Positions 27,798 through 37,172 of a stretch of 64,000 bases of DNA are shown one piece after another. A model generated the notes under the pieces. It made no database searches. It was not told the DNA's origin and saw only the letters and a list, made by a program, of their open reading frames with translations. This DNA comes from Flavobacteriaceae bacterium PS02338 (GTDB taxonomy: Bacteria; Bacteroidota; Bacteroidia; Sphingobacteriales; Sphingobacteriaceae). A program made the position numbers and the translations under genes. Numbering within the stretch: position 1 is the first letter of the stretch; each line of letters starts with the position of its first letter. The DNA lies in NCBI GenBank assembly GCA_029959615.1, contig JASCOD010000003.1, forward strand, positions 186,001-250,000, read 5' to 3'.

Positions 27798-28619
27798 TTA
27801 CTTTTCGTCCTTTTCGTCCATTTTTTTTATTAGGGCTTCACAGAGGCTGTCAAGGAATTTGGTTCGGTTTATCTTACGGGCTTTCAGTTCCATAAACGTG
27901 TGGTAAAAATCGCCTAACTCAATATTAAAGGCTTCTTCAAAAGTTTTAGCTATCAATTTTATGTCTGTATTCCCATTGTTAAATACACCGTGGGAGTACA
28001 GTGCATATATGAGTTCCGTCAGTGCCGTTTTACTTGCCGTCCATTTCAATGAATTGTCCGAACCCCTTTTCACATTGATGTTATTGAGCCTGTCTTCCAA
28101 ATAAACTTGTATCAGGTCATTGGCAATAATCTTGGCAACCTTATAATCGTGTGTAGTAGAAAAACGATGGTCTGCTTCAAAATAAAATGTGTCTAACCAC
28201 AGCCTTATATCGTGCTTGCCACGCACAAAGAATTTTTCGTCAACGAAAGAATTATTGCTGCGGTAATACTTGTAAAAATCAAGGTTGTTTTCAAAGAACC
28301 TTTTTAGCTTTTTCAGTTCTTTGGTAAAATATTTCTTGGTACGCTTGTTCCCGTAGGGTCTTCTTGTTTCGATTTTATAGATGGCATTGTAGTAGATGAG
28401 CTTTAAAACAATAACAGGTTTCTGATACTTGAAAAAATGGATTTCTTCTTCCATATTCTTAAAGTCATTTTTCAGTACAAAGTCCTTTAAGTCGGCAAGG
28501 CTTTGTATGATATGGTGTATAACGGCTTCAATTCTTTTTATGGGGCAGTCGGTTTCAATCTCCAGTTCCTGGATTGCAGTTTCCAATTTAAGATATGTTT
28601 CATTGTAAAATTTATCCAT
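27798..28619 (-). CDS. rteC: RteC-family regulator (copy 2)
   Basis: A 273-residue RteC homologue from ATG at 28619, the position matching the start of copy 3; an ATG at 28628 is also in frame. It has the same blocks: FFKYQKPVIVLKLIYYNAIYKIETRRPYG, FYKYYRSNNSFVDEKFFVRGKHDIR, and YKVAKIIANDLIQ. It is nearly identical to 42588-43412 over most of its length and clearly different from copy 1. The gene is convergent with the methylase-helicase (6-bp gap) and lies at the left edge of the copper island, with the twin copy at the right edge in the same orientation. Confidence 0.9.
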   Translation of the reverse strand: MDKFYNETYLKLETAIQELEIETDCPIKRIEAVIHHIIQSLADLKDFVLKNDFKNMEEEIHFFKYQKPVIVLKLIYYNAIYKIETRRPYGNKRTKKYFTKELKKLKRFFENNLDFYKYYRSNNSFVDEKFFVRGKHDIRLWLDTFYFEADHRFSTTHDYKVAKIIANDLIQVYLEDRLNNINVKRGSDNSLKWTASKTALTELIYALYSHGVFNNGNTDIKLIAKTFEEAFNIELGDFYHTFMELKARKINRTKFLDSLCEALIKKMDEKDEK

Positions 28620-28651
28620 TCGCTTCATTTTGATGTAATATATTATTGGTT

Positions 28652-28680
28652 AATACAGAACAGCTAACACTGTTCGTATT
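28652..28680. repeat. Imperfect inverted repeat upstream of rteC copy 2
   Basis: AATACAGAACAG, a 6-nt spacer, then CTGTTCGTATT, which pair except for one extra base. It lies 32 bp upstream of the rteC start codon, where an autoregulatory operator could be. Confidence 0.4.
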
Positions 28681-28780
28681 AGCTTATGATGCAATTACTG
28701 CTTAAAAAAATTCAACCTCTACCGTATTGATGATGGAACGATAGATAGATTTTTGTTGCATACTTTAAAGGGTTGTAGTA

Positions 28781-28817
28781 TGATGCAGGTTAGTCTTTGC
28801 GAATTACACCTGCATCA
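28781..28817 (+). terminator. Hairpin with T-run between rteC copy 2 and the copper operon
   Basis: TGATGCAGGT (28781-28790) pairs exactly with ACCTGCATCA (28808-28817), followed by CCTCC and eight Ts. It is oriented to stop + strand transcription toward the copper operon, although no + strand gene ends here; on the - strand it may still separate the oxidase and rteC transcripts. Confidence 0.5.
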
Positions 28818-28880
28818 CCTCCTTTTTTTTACCGATATTTTTTTACGGTTATGCAGTTTACAACCCTTAGTTATTTAATT

Positions 28881-31154
28881 TTAATAAGTCAATGCCAGCC
28901 CCACACCAAAGCCCATATCGCTATCATAGTGGGTACGTATACCTATATTCTTATTAATGATATACCTAAGTTCTCCCATATACTCTAAGTCGGTATTCAC
29001 CATAAAACCACCTCTTAGTCTTTTTGAAATTGGTATATCTTCACGCATTATCTGCAATCTCACAATTCCATCATGATATACTTCTGCCTGAAAATTGACC
29101 AGCATAGGTAACGTATACATAAACCCTAAACTGAACGCCCTGCGGGTGTCTTTCTTGTTGGTTTGTCCAAATATGTTCTTTTCGTGTTCATCTTCTCCCA
29201 TTTTACGGTAGCGGTAATCAAAACCTACAAAGGGCATGAACCATTGCATCTTTCCAATGTATCTACCTAAATGGGTTTCTACTTCATAACCGTGCATACT
29301 ATTATAGCCTAAACGCCATTCTGTTCCTAATTGGTAGCGTGCATTCATTAGCATAGCTTCTCCATCATTACCATTGGTTGCAAAATCGTTTTGTGCCATA
29401 AAATGAGGCATATTACTTTCTCTTTGCAATTCTTTATAGGCTTTTGCCTTGTCGGGTAGATAGGGGTTATTGTAGTCTCCAACTTCAAAGACCCTGTTCA
29501 TTCCCGCCATCATGTGATATAATATATGGCAATGAAAGAACCAATCACCCTCCTCATTTGCTAAAAACTCAATGGTATCTGTTTCCATAGGCATGATATC
29601 CAACACATTTTTAAGCGGCGATTTTTCGCCTTTTCCGTTTATCACCCTGAAATCAAATCCGTGAAGATGCATTGGATGCCGCATCATTGAATTATTATAA
29701 ATGGTAATCCGTAGAATTTCTCCTTTTTTTACAGGTATTTTGTCAGTTTCCGAAAGTATTTTATTATCCATGCTCCATACATAGCGGTTCATGTTGCCAG
29801 TAAGTGTGAATTTCAACTCTTTTACAGGCGCATCATTTGGAAGAGAGGTGTTATAAGGTGATTGCAACATAGCATAATTTAATGTTTTGATGTCTCCCAA
29901 GGCATTAGCGTTGTAACGGTTAGCGTCGTTATCCATATCCATACCCTCATGCTTACTGTGGTCTGCTTTTTTTGTTGCATCTCCGGTAATTTCGGGATAC
30001 ATCACTACATTCATGTCCATTTGGTTAAGGCTCATCTTCATGCCCATATCGTTCAAATCGCCATTCATTTTCATCATATCGTTCATCATCTTCATCCCCT
30101 CGAAATACTTCAATCGTGGGAGTGGAGAAATAAGCTGTTTGACCCCATCACCTATAAAGTAACTCGCAGATTGTGTCCTGTCTTCGGTTGTTGCTAAGAA
30201 CTCGTAAGCCAAACCATCTTGAGGGATAGTCACTACAATATCGTAAGTTTCAGAAACGGCAATGATTAACCTGTCCACCTCTACAGGCTCAACATCATTC
30301 CCATCATTAGCTACTACTGTAATTTTCCCTCCAGCATATCTTAGCCAGAAATACGAAGACGCCCCGCCATTGGAAACGCGTAATCTGACTTTGTCACCTG
30401 CTTTTAGCTTTTTACCACCAATTGTTTTCAAATCGGTGCTATGGCTACCATTTATTAGGATTTTATCATAGTACACATCACTGACATCCATCGCCAGCAT
30501 CCGTTTCCACTCATTTTTTACCTTTACGCCTAATTTTCCCTCCTTAATAGCTTCAACGTACGATTGCGTAGCACCTTTCTTAATGGCCGCCCAATCATTT
30601 GCATTGTGTAGCATACGGTTGATGTTATCCGGGTTAAGATTTGTCCACTCACTTAATATAATCGGGACGGTCGGCAAATCGTCAATTCCTTTTCTAAAGG
30701 TTTTATCGTCGCCTCTTTTTTTCATGATAAAACTACCGTACATGCCTATCTGCTCCTGCAAGCCTGAGTGCGAATGATACCAGTGCGTGCCATGCTGGAT
30801 AATCGGAAAACGGTAGGTGTAGGTTGTACCCGGTGCGATGGGCTTTTGCGTAAGCCAGGGCACACCGTCTTCTTTATTGGGCAGGAACACACCATGCCAG
30901 TGCAGTGATGTGCTTTCTTTCAATTGGTTGTGCACCACTATTTCGGCAGTGTCGCCCTCGGTAAAGGTAAGGGTGGGCATGGGGATTTGCCCGTTTACGG
31001 CAATCGCCCTTTTTTGCTTACCTGCATAGTTGACAAGTGTATCTTTTACATACAGCTCGTAATGCACTACTCTCTGTGCAAACAGCGTTTGCGTGCAAAG
31101 CAGTATCAGCACTGTTTGCAATATTCTTATGGGTATTTTTTTATATCTGTTCAT
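28881..31154 (-). CDS. Multicopper oxidase fused to a PcoB-like outer-membrane domain
   Basis: Periplasmic copper oxidase (CopA/PcoA class). From ATG at 31154 it has 757 residues; an in-frame TTG at 31196 would overlap the upstream gene. A signal peptide ends in TLFAQ. Copper-site motifs are SLHWHG, HWYHSHSG, RHPMHLHGFDF and WFFHCHILYH. A Met/His-rich insert lies near residues 360-425 (MKMMNDMMKMNGDLNDMGMKM). The last 200 residues (ARYQLGTEWRLGYN, MQWFMPFVGFDYRYR, YIINKNIGIRTHYD) look like the CopB/PcoB copper-resistance beta-barrel, usually a separate protein. It is the last gene of the 33302-28881 operon. Confidence 0.9.
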   Translation of the reverse strand: MNRYKKIPIRILQTVLILLCTQTLFAQRVVHYELYVKDTLVNYAGKQKRAIAVNGQIPMPTLTFTEGDTAEIVVHNQLKESTSLHWHGVFLPNKEDGVPWLTQKPIAPGTTYTYRFPIIQHGTHWYHSHSGLQEQIGMYGSFIMKKRGDDKTFRKGIDDLPTVPIILSEWTNLNPDNINRMLHNANDWAAIKKGATQSYVEAIKEGKLGVKVKNEWKRMLAMDVSDVYYDKILINGSHSTDLKTIGGKKLKAGDKVRLRVSNGGASSYFWLRYAGGKITVVANDGNDVEPVEVDRLIIAVSETYDIVVTIPQDGLAYEFLATTEDRTQSASYFIGDGVKQLISPLPRLKYFEGMKMMNDMMKMNGDLNDMGMKMSLNQMDMNVVMYPEITGDATKKADHSKHEGMDMDNDANRYNANALGDIKTLNYAMLQSPYNTSLPNDAPVKELKFTLTGNMNRYVWSMDNKILSETDKIPVKKGEILRITIYNNSMMRHPMHLHGFDFRVINGKGEKSPLKNVLDIMPMETDTIEFLANEEGDWFFHCHILYHMMAGMNRVFEVGDYNNPYLPDKAKAYKELQRESNMPHFMAQNDFATNGNDGEAMLMNARYQLGTEWRLGYNSMHGYEVETHLGRYIGKMQWFMPFVGFDYRYRKMGEDEHEKNIFGQTNKKDTRRAFSLGFMYTLPMLVNFQAEVYHDGIVRLQIMREDIPISKRLRGGFMVNTDLEYMGELRYIINKNIGIRTHYDSDMGFGVGLALTY

Positions 31155-31167
31155 TCGTTGAAAAATT

Positions 31168-31623
31168 TTATTTAATGCTGTCTTCCATTGTGCCAAACCA
31201 CGCTATCAAAACCTGCTTATCCTCCGGTGACAATACTGCATTGCGATGAATTAGCGTATATGACGACAATGGCATTTCCCCGTCCTTTATTTGTCCGGCC
31301 ATCGACCTAAACTTATTTCGGCGTCTGCGGGCAGAATAGTCGCCAAACTCGCTAAAGTTAAGTTCGTCTTTTCCTTTTTTGATATGTTCTGCCATATACC
31401 ATGCGCCGGGTTGGATACGGCTATACCACGGGTATCGGGTATTGTTGCTGTGGCAGTCGTAACAGGACTGGACAAGGATAGCCTTTACATTTTGGGGTAC
31501 GGCGTACACCCTTTCGATATGGGTGGCTGGCACTTCAACCGCCTGGTTCCGTAAGGGCTGAAAGAACTGTATGGCAATCAGGACGACAGCCAGCCCCAAT
31601 ATGATTTTCTTCTTTATGGTCAT
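31168..31623 (-). CDS. Haem-binding domain protein (CxxCH)
   Basis: A 151-residue exported or membrane-anchored protein: N-terminal helix (KKIILGLAVVLIAIQFF), then a haem-binding domain of the Pfam Haem_bd type with the c-type motif CYDCH near residue 55 and the surrounding PQNVKAILVQSC and NTRYPWYSRIQPGAWYM. It lies 13 bp upstream of the multicopper oxidase, so the haem protein may pass electrons from or to the oxidase; that is inference. Such pairs are common in Bacteroidota copper clusters. Confidence 0.85.
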   Translation of the reverse strand: MTIKKKIILGLAVVLIAIQFFQPLRNQAVEVPATHIERVYAVPQNVKAILVQSCYDCHSNNTRYPWYSRIQPGAWYMAEHIKKGKDELNFSEFGDYSARRRRNKFRSMAGQIKDGEMPLSSYTLIHRNAVLSPEDKQVLIAWFGTMEDSIK

Positions 31624-31655
31624 AATTATTTTATTGTGGCTTCATCTTTTTGTGT

Positions 31656-32075
31656 CTACTGTTTTTTCACATACTTGGCATAATTCTCCTTGTTTTCAAA
31701 ATAAGAAACTTCACCGTTGTTTCCCGTAACGGCAATCACCGCAAAAGCTTTGTCTACCTGCTTATGGGAATAGGGGTCTGTTGCTACCCGCACGCTGGCA
31801 TCCTTTGGAATGCGCTCCTTGCACATTTCGCAGCATCCGTAGTAGGTTTTACCGCCAAATTTTACGTCAAACTGCTTTTTGCCCATATAGGCATCGTTGA
31901 CCATGCAGACTTCATCCGATGGAACCAATTCACCTATTTGGGTACTATGCCCGTGGCTTTCCGGAGTTGCCTGCGAATGATGCTGTTCCGCTTCATTCTT
32001 ATTTGACCCTGCCTGCCCGCAAGCGGTGAATAGCAGGGCTGATAAGGAAATAAAGCCAATTATTATTTTGCTCAT
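31656..32075 (-). CDS. Cys/His-rich lipoprotein (TRASH/YHS-like, MlpB-type)
   Basis: A 139-residue lipoprotein: signal ending FTAC (Cys19), then a His-rich stretch (HHSQATPESHGHS) and a small metal-binding module with VCMVNDAYMGKKQF and YYGCCEMCKERI, the CxxC spacing of TRASH/YHS-type copper-binding domains. The C-terminal part (VRVATDPYSHKQVDKAFAVIAVTG) is conserved in similar Bacteroidota proteins. It belongs to the copper operon and probably binds Cu in the periplasm. Confidence 0.8.
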   Translation of the reverse strand: MSKIIIGFISLSALLFTACGQAGSNKNEAEQHHSQATPESHGHSTQIGELVPSDEVCMVNDAYMGKKQFDVKFGGKTYYGCCEMCKERIPKDASVRVATDPYSHKQVDKAFAVIAVTGNNGEVSYFENKENYAKYVKKQ

Positions 32076-32100
32076 GTCGAAACTGTTTTTTGAAATTTTA

Positions 32101-32625
32101 TTATTTACTTTCTTGAAACTCTTTTAGCTTGCGCTTCATCAGTTCAATTTCTTCCGCTTGGGTCTTAAGTATGTTTTTTTGCAGCTCTATCAGTTCCGGG
32201 TCGGTCAGGTGTGCCTTTTCTGACATCAATATGGCTGCTGCGTGATGGGGTATCATACCCTTTGCAAACTGCTTGTCCCCGACATTGATTTGTTCCCTGA
32301 TACCAAACCATGAAAAGATGCCAACGGCAACCGAGATGATGGCTATCGCCCAATTCATCTTCCTGTTGGGGTACATCACTTTCATTATCGCTAATTCGAT
32401 AAGCAGCATTGCCGAGGTCATCAGCAGGGTCATGTACAAATTGTTGATATTGGGTATCAGGTTCTGCCACCCGTCAATCATGGCGTACATGATAAAATAC
32501 ATCACTGCGAACATGGCGACAGCCATCACCGCAAAGCGTTTGTACATGCCCGAAGCATGTTTGGGATTGTGCGTGCCATGCTCTGAGGCATGACCCGCAT
32601 GGTGACTGTTTTGCATATTTTCCAT
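32101..32625 (-). CDS. DUF305-family membrane protein
   Basis: A 174-residue protein with a His-rich N-terminus (HHAGHASEHGTHNPKH), three helices (about 30-50, 60-80 and 90-108), and a C-terminal DUF305 segment carrying GMIPHHAAAILMSEKA. DUF305 proteins are typical of copper-resistance loci, and the HH and Met residues are probable copper ligands. It is co-directional and closely spaced (11 bp) with the DUF3347 gene upstream. The exact role is unknown; a membrane copper-binding protein is the likely description. Confidence 0.82.
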   Translation of the reverse strand: MENMQNSHHAGHASEHGTHNPKHASGMYKRFAVMAVAMFAVMYFIMYAMIDGWQNLIPNINNLYMTLLMTSAMLLIELAIMKVMYPNRKMNWAIAIISVAVGIFSWFGIREQINVGDKQFAKGMIPHHAAAILMSEKAHLTDPELIELQKNILKTQAEEIELMKRKLKEFQESK

Positions 32626-32636
32626 AACCCCGAAAT

Positions 32637-33302
32637 TTATTTGCTGTTGATTGTTTTTTCCACCTTACCGCAGGTCAGCATTTTAGAGCCGTAGTAAGGG
32701 TTTTTGATTTCCTTGTTTTCGCTGAACCAAACAGCACCCTTGCCGTCATTGAACATCGGGCAATGGTCTTGATACAATGTTTGCGATGTACCGAACAAAT
32801 CAATCAGGTCTTTCAAATCTTCGCCAAGCGAGGCTAAATGTTCCCGCTGGTGGTGGATGTTGCCAACATTTTCCCCGATATGTTCTGCGTGTTCTTTGGC
32901 ATCGTCCGCTATGTCCATGTATTTTTTGTGCTTATCGGCAGGAACGGCTTTCATGTCCACTTTATTCAGGGTAGCTAACAGCTTTTTACCTGAACTGGCG
33001 GCAGCTTTGTCATCGTCCAAAACAAGGGCGTTCTTTAAGGACAGATAATCGGTAACTATGGGCGCAATAGAAAAGTTTTTTGTTTCTTCTTTTCCTGTTG
33101 CTTTTGCTTCCTGACCGTTCGGTGTTTCGTTCACAACGGGCGCAGCTACCGTATCATTCTCTTTTGGTTGGGAAGCTGGCTGTTCTTGTGATACAACAGC
33201 AGTATCATTTGAAGACTGCTCGTTTTTATTGGATGTCTGATTGCATGATACGGTTACAAATGCCATGATAACGGCAATGATTGATAATTTTACATTTTTC
33301 AT
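32637..33302 (-). CDS. DUF3347 lipoprotein
   Basis: A 221-residue lipoprotein (signal ending VSC, Cys20) with a low-complexity Gln/Asn/Glu linker, then a helical DUF3347 domain (IVTDYLSLKNALVLDDDKAAASSGKKLL) and a C-terminal metal-binding tail: DHCPMFNDGKGAVWFSE and NPYYGSKMLTCGKV. The same tail ends the protein at 37493-38374 and resembles the C-terminal extension of some CusB adaptors. First gene of the 33302-28881 operon; probably a periplasmic Cu-binding protein. Confidence 0.83.
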   Translation of the reverse strand: MKNVKLSIIAVIMAFVTVSCNQTSNKNEQSSNDTAVVSQEQPASQPKENDTVAAPVVNETPNGQEAKATGKEETKNFSIAPIVTDYLSLKNALVLDDDKAAASSGKKLLATLNKVDMKAVPADKHKKYMDIADDAKEHAEHIGENVGNIHHQREHLASLGEDLKDLIDLFGTSQTLYQDHCPMFNDGKGAVWFSENKEIKNPYYGSKMLTCGKVEKTINSK

Positions 33303-33388
33303 TTTATTATTTTTTTAATTAAACAAGTACTTTTTGTGGTGGTAGCCGTTGTAAAATCCTCTACCGACGACCGATAACAGTTTTGTTA

Positions 33389-33418
33389 AGCGGTACAGAT
33401 GATGGTATCTGTACCGCT
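33389..33418. terminator. Terminator after the YncE-like gene
   Basis: AGCGGTACAGAT (33389-33400), a 6-nt loop, then the exact complement (33407-33418). It starts 6 bp past the stop of the - strand gene 33424-34482, separating the copB-yncE-like transcript from the DUF3347-oxidase transcript. Confidence 0.72.
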
Positions 33419-33423
33419 CCTTT

Positions 33424-34482
33424 TTACATTTTTATAATTATGCCGTTGGGCTTTTTGCCAACGTTAAGGGTTTTTGTAACAGCATGGGATGGTACATTGA
33501 CTACCGAAACCGTGTTGCTTTCCTGATTGGTGACGTAAGCGGTATTGCCGTCCTGTGTAAATACAATGGCGTGCGCTCCTGTACCTGCATTAAAAACACC
33601 AGCGTGCATCCACATACTCATGTTGTTGTCCCAATTCCAGTAATGCACCTTTCCGTTCATTGGGTCGGTAACCCACAGTTCATTTTTTGAACCGTTGTGG
33701 GCTGCATATCCGGGCATAAAGCCTAAGCTAATGGTTTCAATTACGGCATTGGTAACTACATCAATAACCGAAATGGTCTGTGAGGCCTCATTATCTACAT
33801 ACATTTTGCCGTTAGCGGCAGGCCAGGCTCCTACCGGGTCGTCACCCACGGTCAGGGTTGCAACCACACTTTTGGACGATGGGTTGATAACCGAAACCGT
33901 ACCGCTGCCGCCGTTGCACACATAGGCTTTTGTGCCATCCATGCTAAAGGTTACTTCTGCGGGGTCTTCGCCTACGGCAATCGTATTTTTGACCGTAAAG
34001 GTATTGGCATCGTAAACCAAAACTTTTCCTTCAGTTGCCATTTGCGTTGTCCATATTTCTGTACCATCAGGGGAATAAACGGCATTGTGGTTCATTGCCG
34101 GAGTTTCAATGTCTTTTAAAACGGTTCCTTTTACGGCATCCATTATTAGGATACGCCCTTTCATGCCTGCCATGCCACCGGAATGGCCTGCGCTCAAATC
34201 CATGCCCGGTACGCCGATAGCTAAATGGTTTTGATGGCTGTAAATGTGATGCGGCCACATGACCATGTTGCCGCCGGAGTTCATGATGTCAAAGGTTTCA
34301 CTCACAGTATTGTCACTTAGTTTTATGACAGAAACGGTTGCACTTTCGCCATTGACCACGTAAGCTGCCGGATAATCAATGTTTTTATCCATCGGCATAT
34401 CGCCCATATCATCTTTACTACAAGAAGATAGAACGGTTAAGGAAACGGCAGCTATTGCTACTAAATATGCTACTTTTTTCAT
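33424..34482 (-). CDS. YncE-like beta-propeller lipoprotein
   Basis: A 352-residue exported lipoprotein (signal ending LSSC, Cys21) followed by a Met/Asp-rich patch (DDMGDMPMDKN) and about seven YncE/YVTN-type propeller repeats, for example NGGSGTVSVINPSSKSVVATLTVG and NEASQTISVIDVVTNAVIETISLG. Propellers of this class bind proteins or small ligands and are not by themselves enzymes. Its place 6 bp after the CopB ATPase suggests a periplasmic copper-related role, perhaps binding copper with the extra Met/His loops (HSGGMAGMKG). Confidence 0.85.
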   Translation of the reverse strand: MKKVAYLVAIAAVSLTVLSSCSKDDMGDMPMDKNIDYPAAYVVNGESATVSVIKLSDNTVSETFDIMNSGGNMVMWPHHIYSHQNHLAIGVPGMDLSAGHSGGMAGMKGRILIMDAVKGTVLKDIETPAMNHNAVYSPDGTEIWTTQMATEGKVLVYDANTFTVKNTIAVGEDPAEVTFSMDGTKAYVCNGGSGTVSVINPSSKSVVATLTVGDDPVGAWPAANGKMYVDNEASQTISVIDVVTNAVIETISLGFMPGYAAHNGSKNELWVTDPMNGKVHYWNWDNNMSMWMHAGVFNAGTGAHAIVFTQDGNTAYVTNQESNTVSVVNVPSHAVTKTLNVGKKPNGIIIKM

Positions 34483-34488
34483 TTTTAT

Positions 34489-36609
34489 TTATTTTTTGAT
34501 TTTTAAAAAACTTGCGTTAATAGCCACTACAATGGTGCTTACACTCATCAGCACAGCACCCATAGCGGGACTTAGAATAAAATTCGGATAGAGTACGCCC
34601 GCTGCAAGCGGTATTGCCACTACGTTGTAGCCAACCGCCCATATCAGGTTCTGCACCATTTTTTTGTAGGTAAGTTTGCCGAAGTCAATCAGTTTGACCA
34701 CATCCCTCGGGTCGCTGTCCACCAATATGATATCGGCTGTTTCGGCAGCCACGTCCGTACCGGAACCCACGGCAATGCCCACATCTGCCTGTGCCAGTGC
34801 CGGGGCATCGTTCACACCGTCACCTGTCATGGCAACCACTTCACCTTTGTCCTGAAACTCCTTTACTTTTTCCTGCTTGTTGTGCGGAAGCACATTAGCC
34901 AAATACCCGTCCATACCCAATTTTCCGGCTACGGCAGCAGCAATCCTGTCGTTGTCCCCGGTGAGCAGAAAGGACTTGATGCCCATTTTTTTGAGTTCCT
35001 CAATCGCCTGTGCCGAACCCTCACGGATGCTGTCTGCCAAAGTAATGATGCCGATTACCCGGTCATCAATGAGAACAAAGTTGACCGTTTCGGCTTCCTG
35101 ATTGATTTCGCTTGGTATTTCCGGCAGGGAAAGGTGGTTTTCGGTGAAATAATTCGGGCCGCCAGCTACGACATTTTTCCCGTTCACAACACCTTTTACA
35201 CCTATGCCCTGCATATAGCTGAAGCTTTCAGATTTCCATAAGGTAAGGCTCTTTTCTTTCAATGTAGCCATGATGCCTTTTGCAATATGGTGTTCCGAAT
35301 TTTGCTGTACTGCGGCAGCATACTGGATAACCTCATCGGCATTATATTCATCCGTTAACGGTATAACCTTTTCTACGGCATGGGAACCTTTGGTGAGAGT
35401 TCCGGTCTTATCAAAAATGACGGTGGAAAGTTTGCGGGTGGTTTCAAATGCCGTACGGTTGCGGATGAGCAGGCCATTGGTCGCCGAGAGCGTTGTGGAA
35501 ATGGCGACCACCAACGGGATAGCCACGCCCAATGCGTGCGGGCAGGCCGTTACCATCACCGTCACCATTCTTTCAAGCGCAAAGGCAATATCTCCACTGC
35601 TTGCATACCAATAGGCAAATGTGCCTATGCCTACGGCAATGGCAATAAAGGTGAGCCATTTGGCAACTTTGTCCGCAAGGTTTTGCGTATTGGACTTGGT
35701 AGCCTGTGCCTCCTGCACAAGATTGATAACCCGGTTCAGGTAGCTGTCTTTTCCCACGGCTGTTACCTTAACTTTCAGCGCACCATCGCCATTGATGGAG
35801 CCTGCGATGACCTTTCCGTCCTTTTCCTTTTTTACGGGAACACTTTCTCCGGTAAGCATACTTTCGTTGATATACGAAAGCCCCTCCAGTACCAATCCAT
35901 CGGCTGGAATTTTTTCACCCGGTTTTATGATAGCCGTTTCACCGCTTTGCAGGTCTTCGAGCTTTATCTTTACGGCTTCTCCGCCACGTTCCACGGTAAC
36001 ATCGTTGGGCAGCAAAGCCACCAATGACTGTAACGCCCGTGAAGCAGCCATTTGGGAACGCATTTCCAGCCAATGCCCTAACAGCATGATGTCAATTAGG
36101 GTTGCCAGTTCCCAAAAGAAGTCCATGCCCTGCAAGCCAAATACAACGGCTACGGAATAGACATAGGCTACGGATATGGCAATGGCAACAAGGGTCATCA
36201 TCCCTATGGCTTTGGCTTTCACCTCGCCAATCATTCCCTTTAGGAATGGTAAGCCTCCATAGCAATAAATCACCGTACCCAATGCCAGCAGCACATATTT
36301 ATCGCCATTGAAAGCAAGGGAGAAACCCAACCATTGCTGTATCATGTGCGACAGGAGCAGGATAGGGATTGTAATGACAAGGCTTATCCAAAAACGTGTG
36401 AGGAAATCGCCTGTATGATGCCCCTCATGTTTATTAAAGTTTTCGTCAGCATGGCCATGTTGAGAATGCCCGGAATGCCCATGTCCTGATGTGTGTTCAT
36501 GAGAAGCTGACGCACCGCCAACGGGAACCAATGCCATGCCACAGAGCGGGCATTTGCCCGGTTCGTCTTTTAGCACCTGTGGGTGCATAGGACACGTGTA
36601 TTTATTCAT
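34489..36609 (-). CDS. copB: Copper-exporting P1B-3 ATPase (CopB type)
   Basis: A 706-residue P-type ATPase. The N-terminus starts with a heavy-metal-binding domain (YTCPMHPQVLKDEPGKCPLCGMAL) and a His-rich segment (HEHTSGHGHSGHSQHGHAD). The TM6 signature is CPH (Cys356), which distinguishes CopB (Cu2+/Cu+/Ag+) from CopA (CPC). The phosphorylated Asp400 is in DKTGTLTKG, and GDGVNDAPALAQADVG is intact. It exports copper from the cytoplasm and complements CopA at 39409-41820. It starts 14 bp after the AAA-ATPase gene. Confidence 0.92.
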   Translation of the reverse strand: MNKYTCPMHPQVLKDEPGKCPLCGMALVPVGGASASHEHTSGHGHSGHSQHGHADENFNKHEGHHTGDFLTRFWISLVITIPILLLSHMIQQWLGFSLAFNGDKYVLLALGTVIYCYGGLPFLKGMIGEVKAKAIGMMTLVAIAISVAYVYSVAVVFGLQGMDFFWELATLIDIMLLGHWLEMRSQMAASRALQSLVALLPNDVTVERGGEAVKIKLEDLQSGETAIIKPGEKIPADGLVLEGLSYINESMLTGESVPVKKEKDGKVIAGSINGDGALKVKVTAVGKDSYLNRVINLVQEAQATKSNTQNLADKVAKWLTFIAIAVGIGTFAYWYASSGDIAFALERMVTVMVTACPHALGVAIPLVVAISTTLSATNGLLIRNRTAFETTRKLSTVIFDKTGTLTKGSHAVEKVIPLTDEYNADEVIQYAAAVQQNSEHHIAKGIMATLKEKSLTLWKSESFSYMQGIGVKGVVNGKNVVAGGPNYFTENHLSLPEIPSEINQEAETVNFVLIDDRVIGIITLADSIREGSAQAIEELKKMGIKSFLLTGDNDRIAAAVAGKLGMDGYLANVLPHNKQEKVKEFQDKGEVVAMTGDGVNDAPALAQADVGIAVGSGTDVAAETADIILVDSDPRDVVKLIDFGKLTYKKMVQNLIWAVGYNVVAIPLAAGVLYPNFILSPAMGAVLMSVSTIVVAINASFLKIKK

Positions 36610-36623
36610 AATCGCATAAAATA

Positions 36624-37154
36624 TTATAGATTGTTAAGAATGAACTGAACCCTTTCTTCCGGTGGCAGCACCGGCACGTGTACAATCGGAAAAGACAGGG
36701 ATTTATAAACTTCGATTATAAGAGCATGTATATGGCGTTGTTCACTTTCATTTTCAGTCCTCGCATAATCCTTTACAAGCGGGAGCCTGTCAAGTATAAA
36801 TACTTTCTTATAATCAACATGCGCTAAAGCAGCATTCAGCAGGGCATCCGGTTCAAGCCCTAAAAAACGATAGTAGGCAAGGGCATCGGGTATAGCCCTG
36901 TCCAAAAATACCGCTTCCTCCGGGTCGAGCTTTGCTTCCTGTTCAATCTGCATTTTCAGTACGCCTTGTTGAAATTCCAACTTATTTTCCCTGACTTCCG
37001 CTACGGTCTTTCCGCCGATGCTCATCGTTTCTATGTAATGCCTGGCGTGTTCTATGGCTGTATTATATCCTTTTTCAGCCAAGAGGTTCACAACCGTAGT
37101 TTTACCTGTTGATGGGCCTCCGGTGATGACATACCAATTTGTCCTGTTCTTCAT
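36624..37154 (-). CDS. AAA_28/NadR-like P-loop nucleotidase or kinase
   Basis: A 176-residue P-loop protein: Walker A GGPSTGKTT near residue 12, then EHARHYIET, LDRAIPDALAYYRFLG and a Walker-B-like KVFILDRLPL. It matches the AAA_28 family related to the NadR kinase domain and Ttd14. Such genes recur in Bacteroidota metal clusters next to the small protein misnamed phosphoribosylpyrophosphate synthetase, as here (37173-37478). The substrate is unknown; a nucleotide or phosphoinositide-like kinase activity is only possible. Confidence 0.8.
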   Translation of the reverse strand: MKNRTNWYVITGGPSTGKTTVVNLLAEKGYNTAIEHARHYIETMSIGGKTVAEVRENKLEFQQGVLKMQIEQEAKLDPEEAVFLDRAIPDALAYYRFLGLEPDALLNAALAHVDYKKVFILDRLPLVKDYARTENESEQRHIHALIIEVYKSLSFPIVHVPVLPPEERVQFILNNL

Positions 37155-37172
37155 AACAAGGGGTTTTAAAAG

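Noticed and set aside
35380..36027. A 215-codon + strand frame opposite the CopB ATPase
   Set aside because: It is fully antisense to conserved ATPase motifs and shows no domain, start context or codon pattern of its own.
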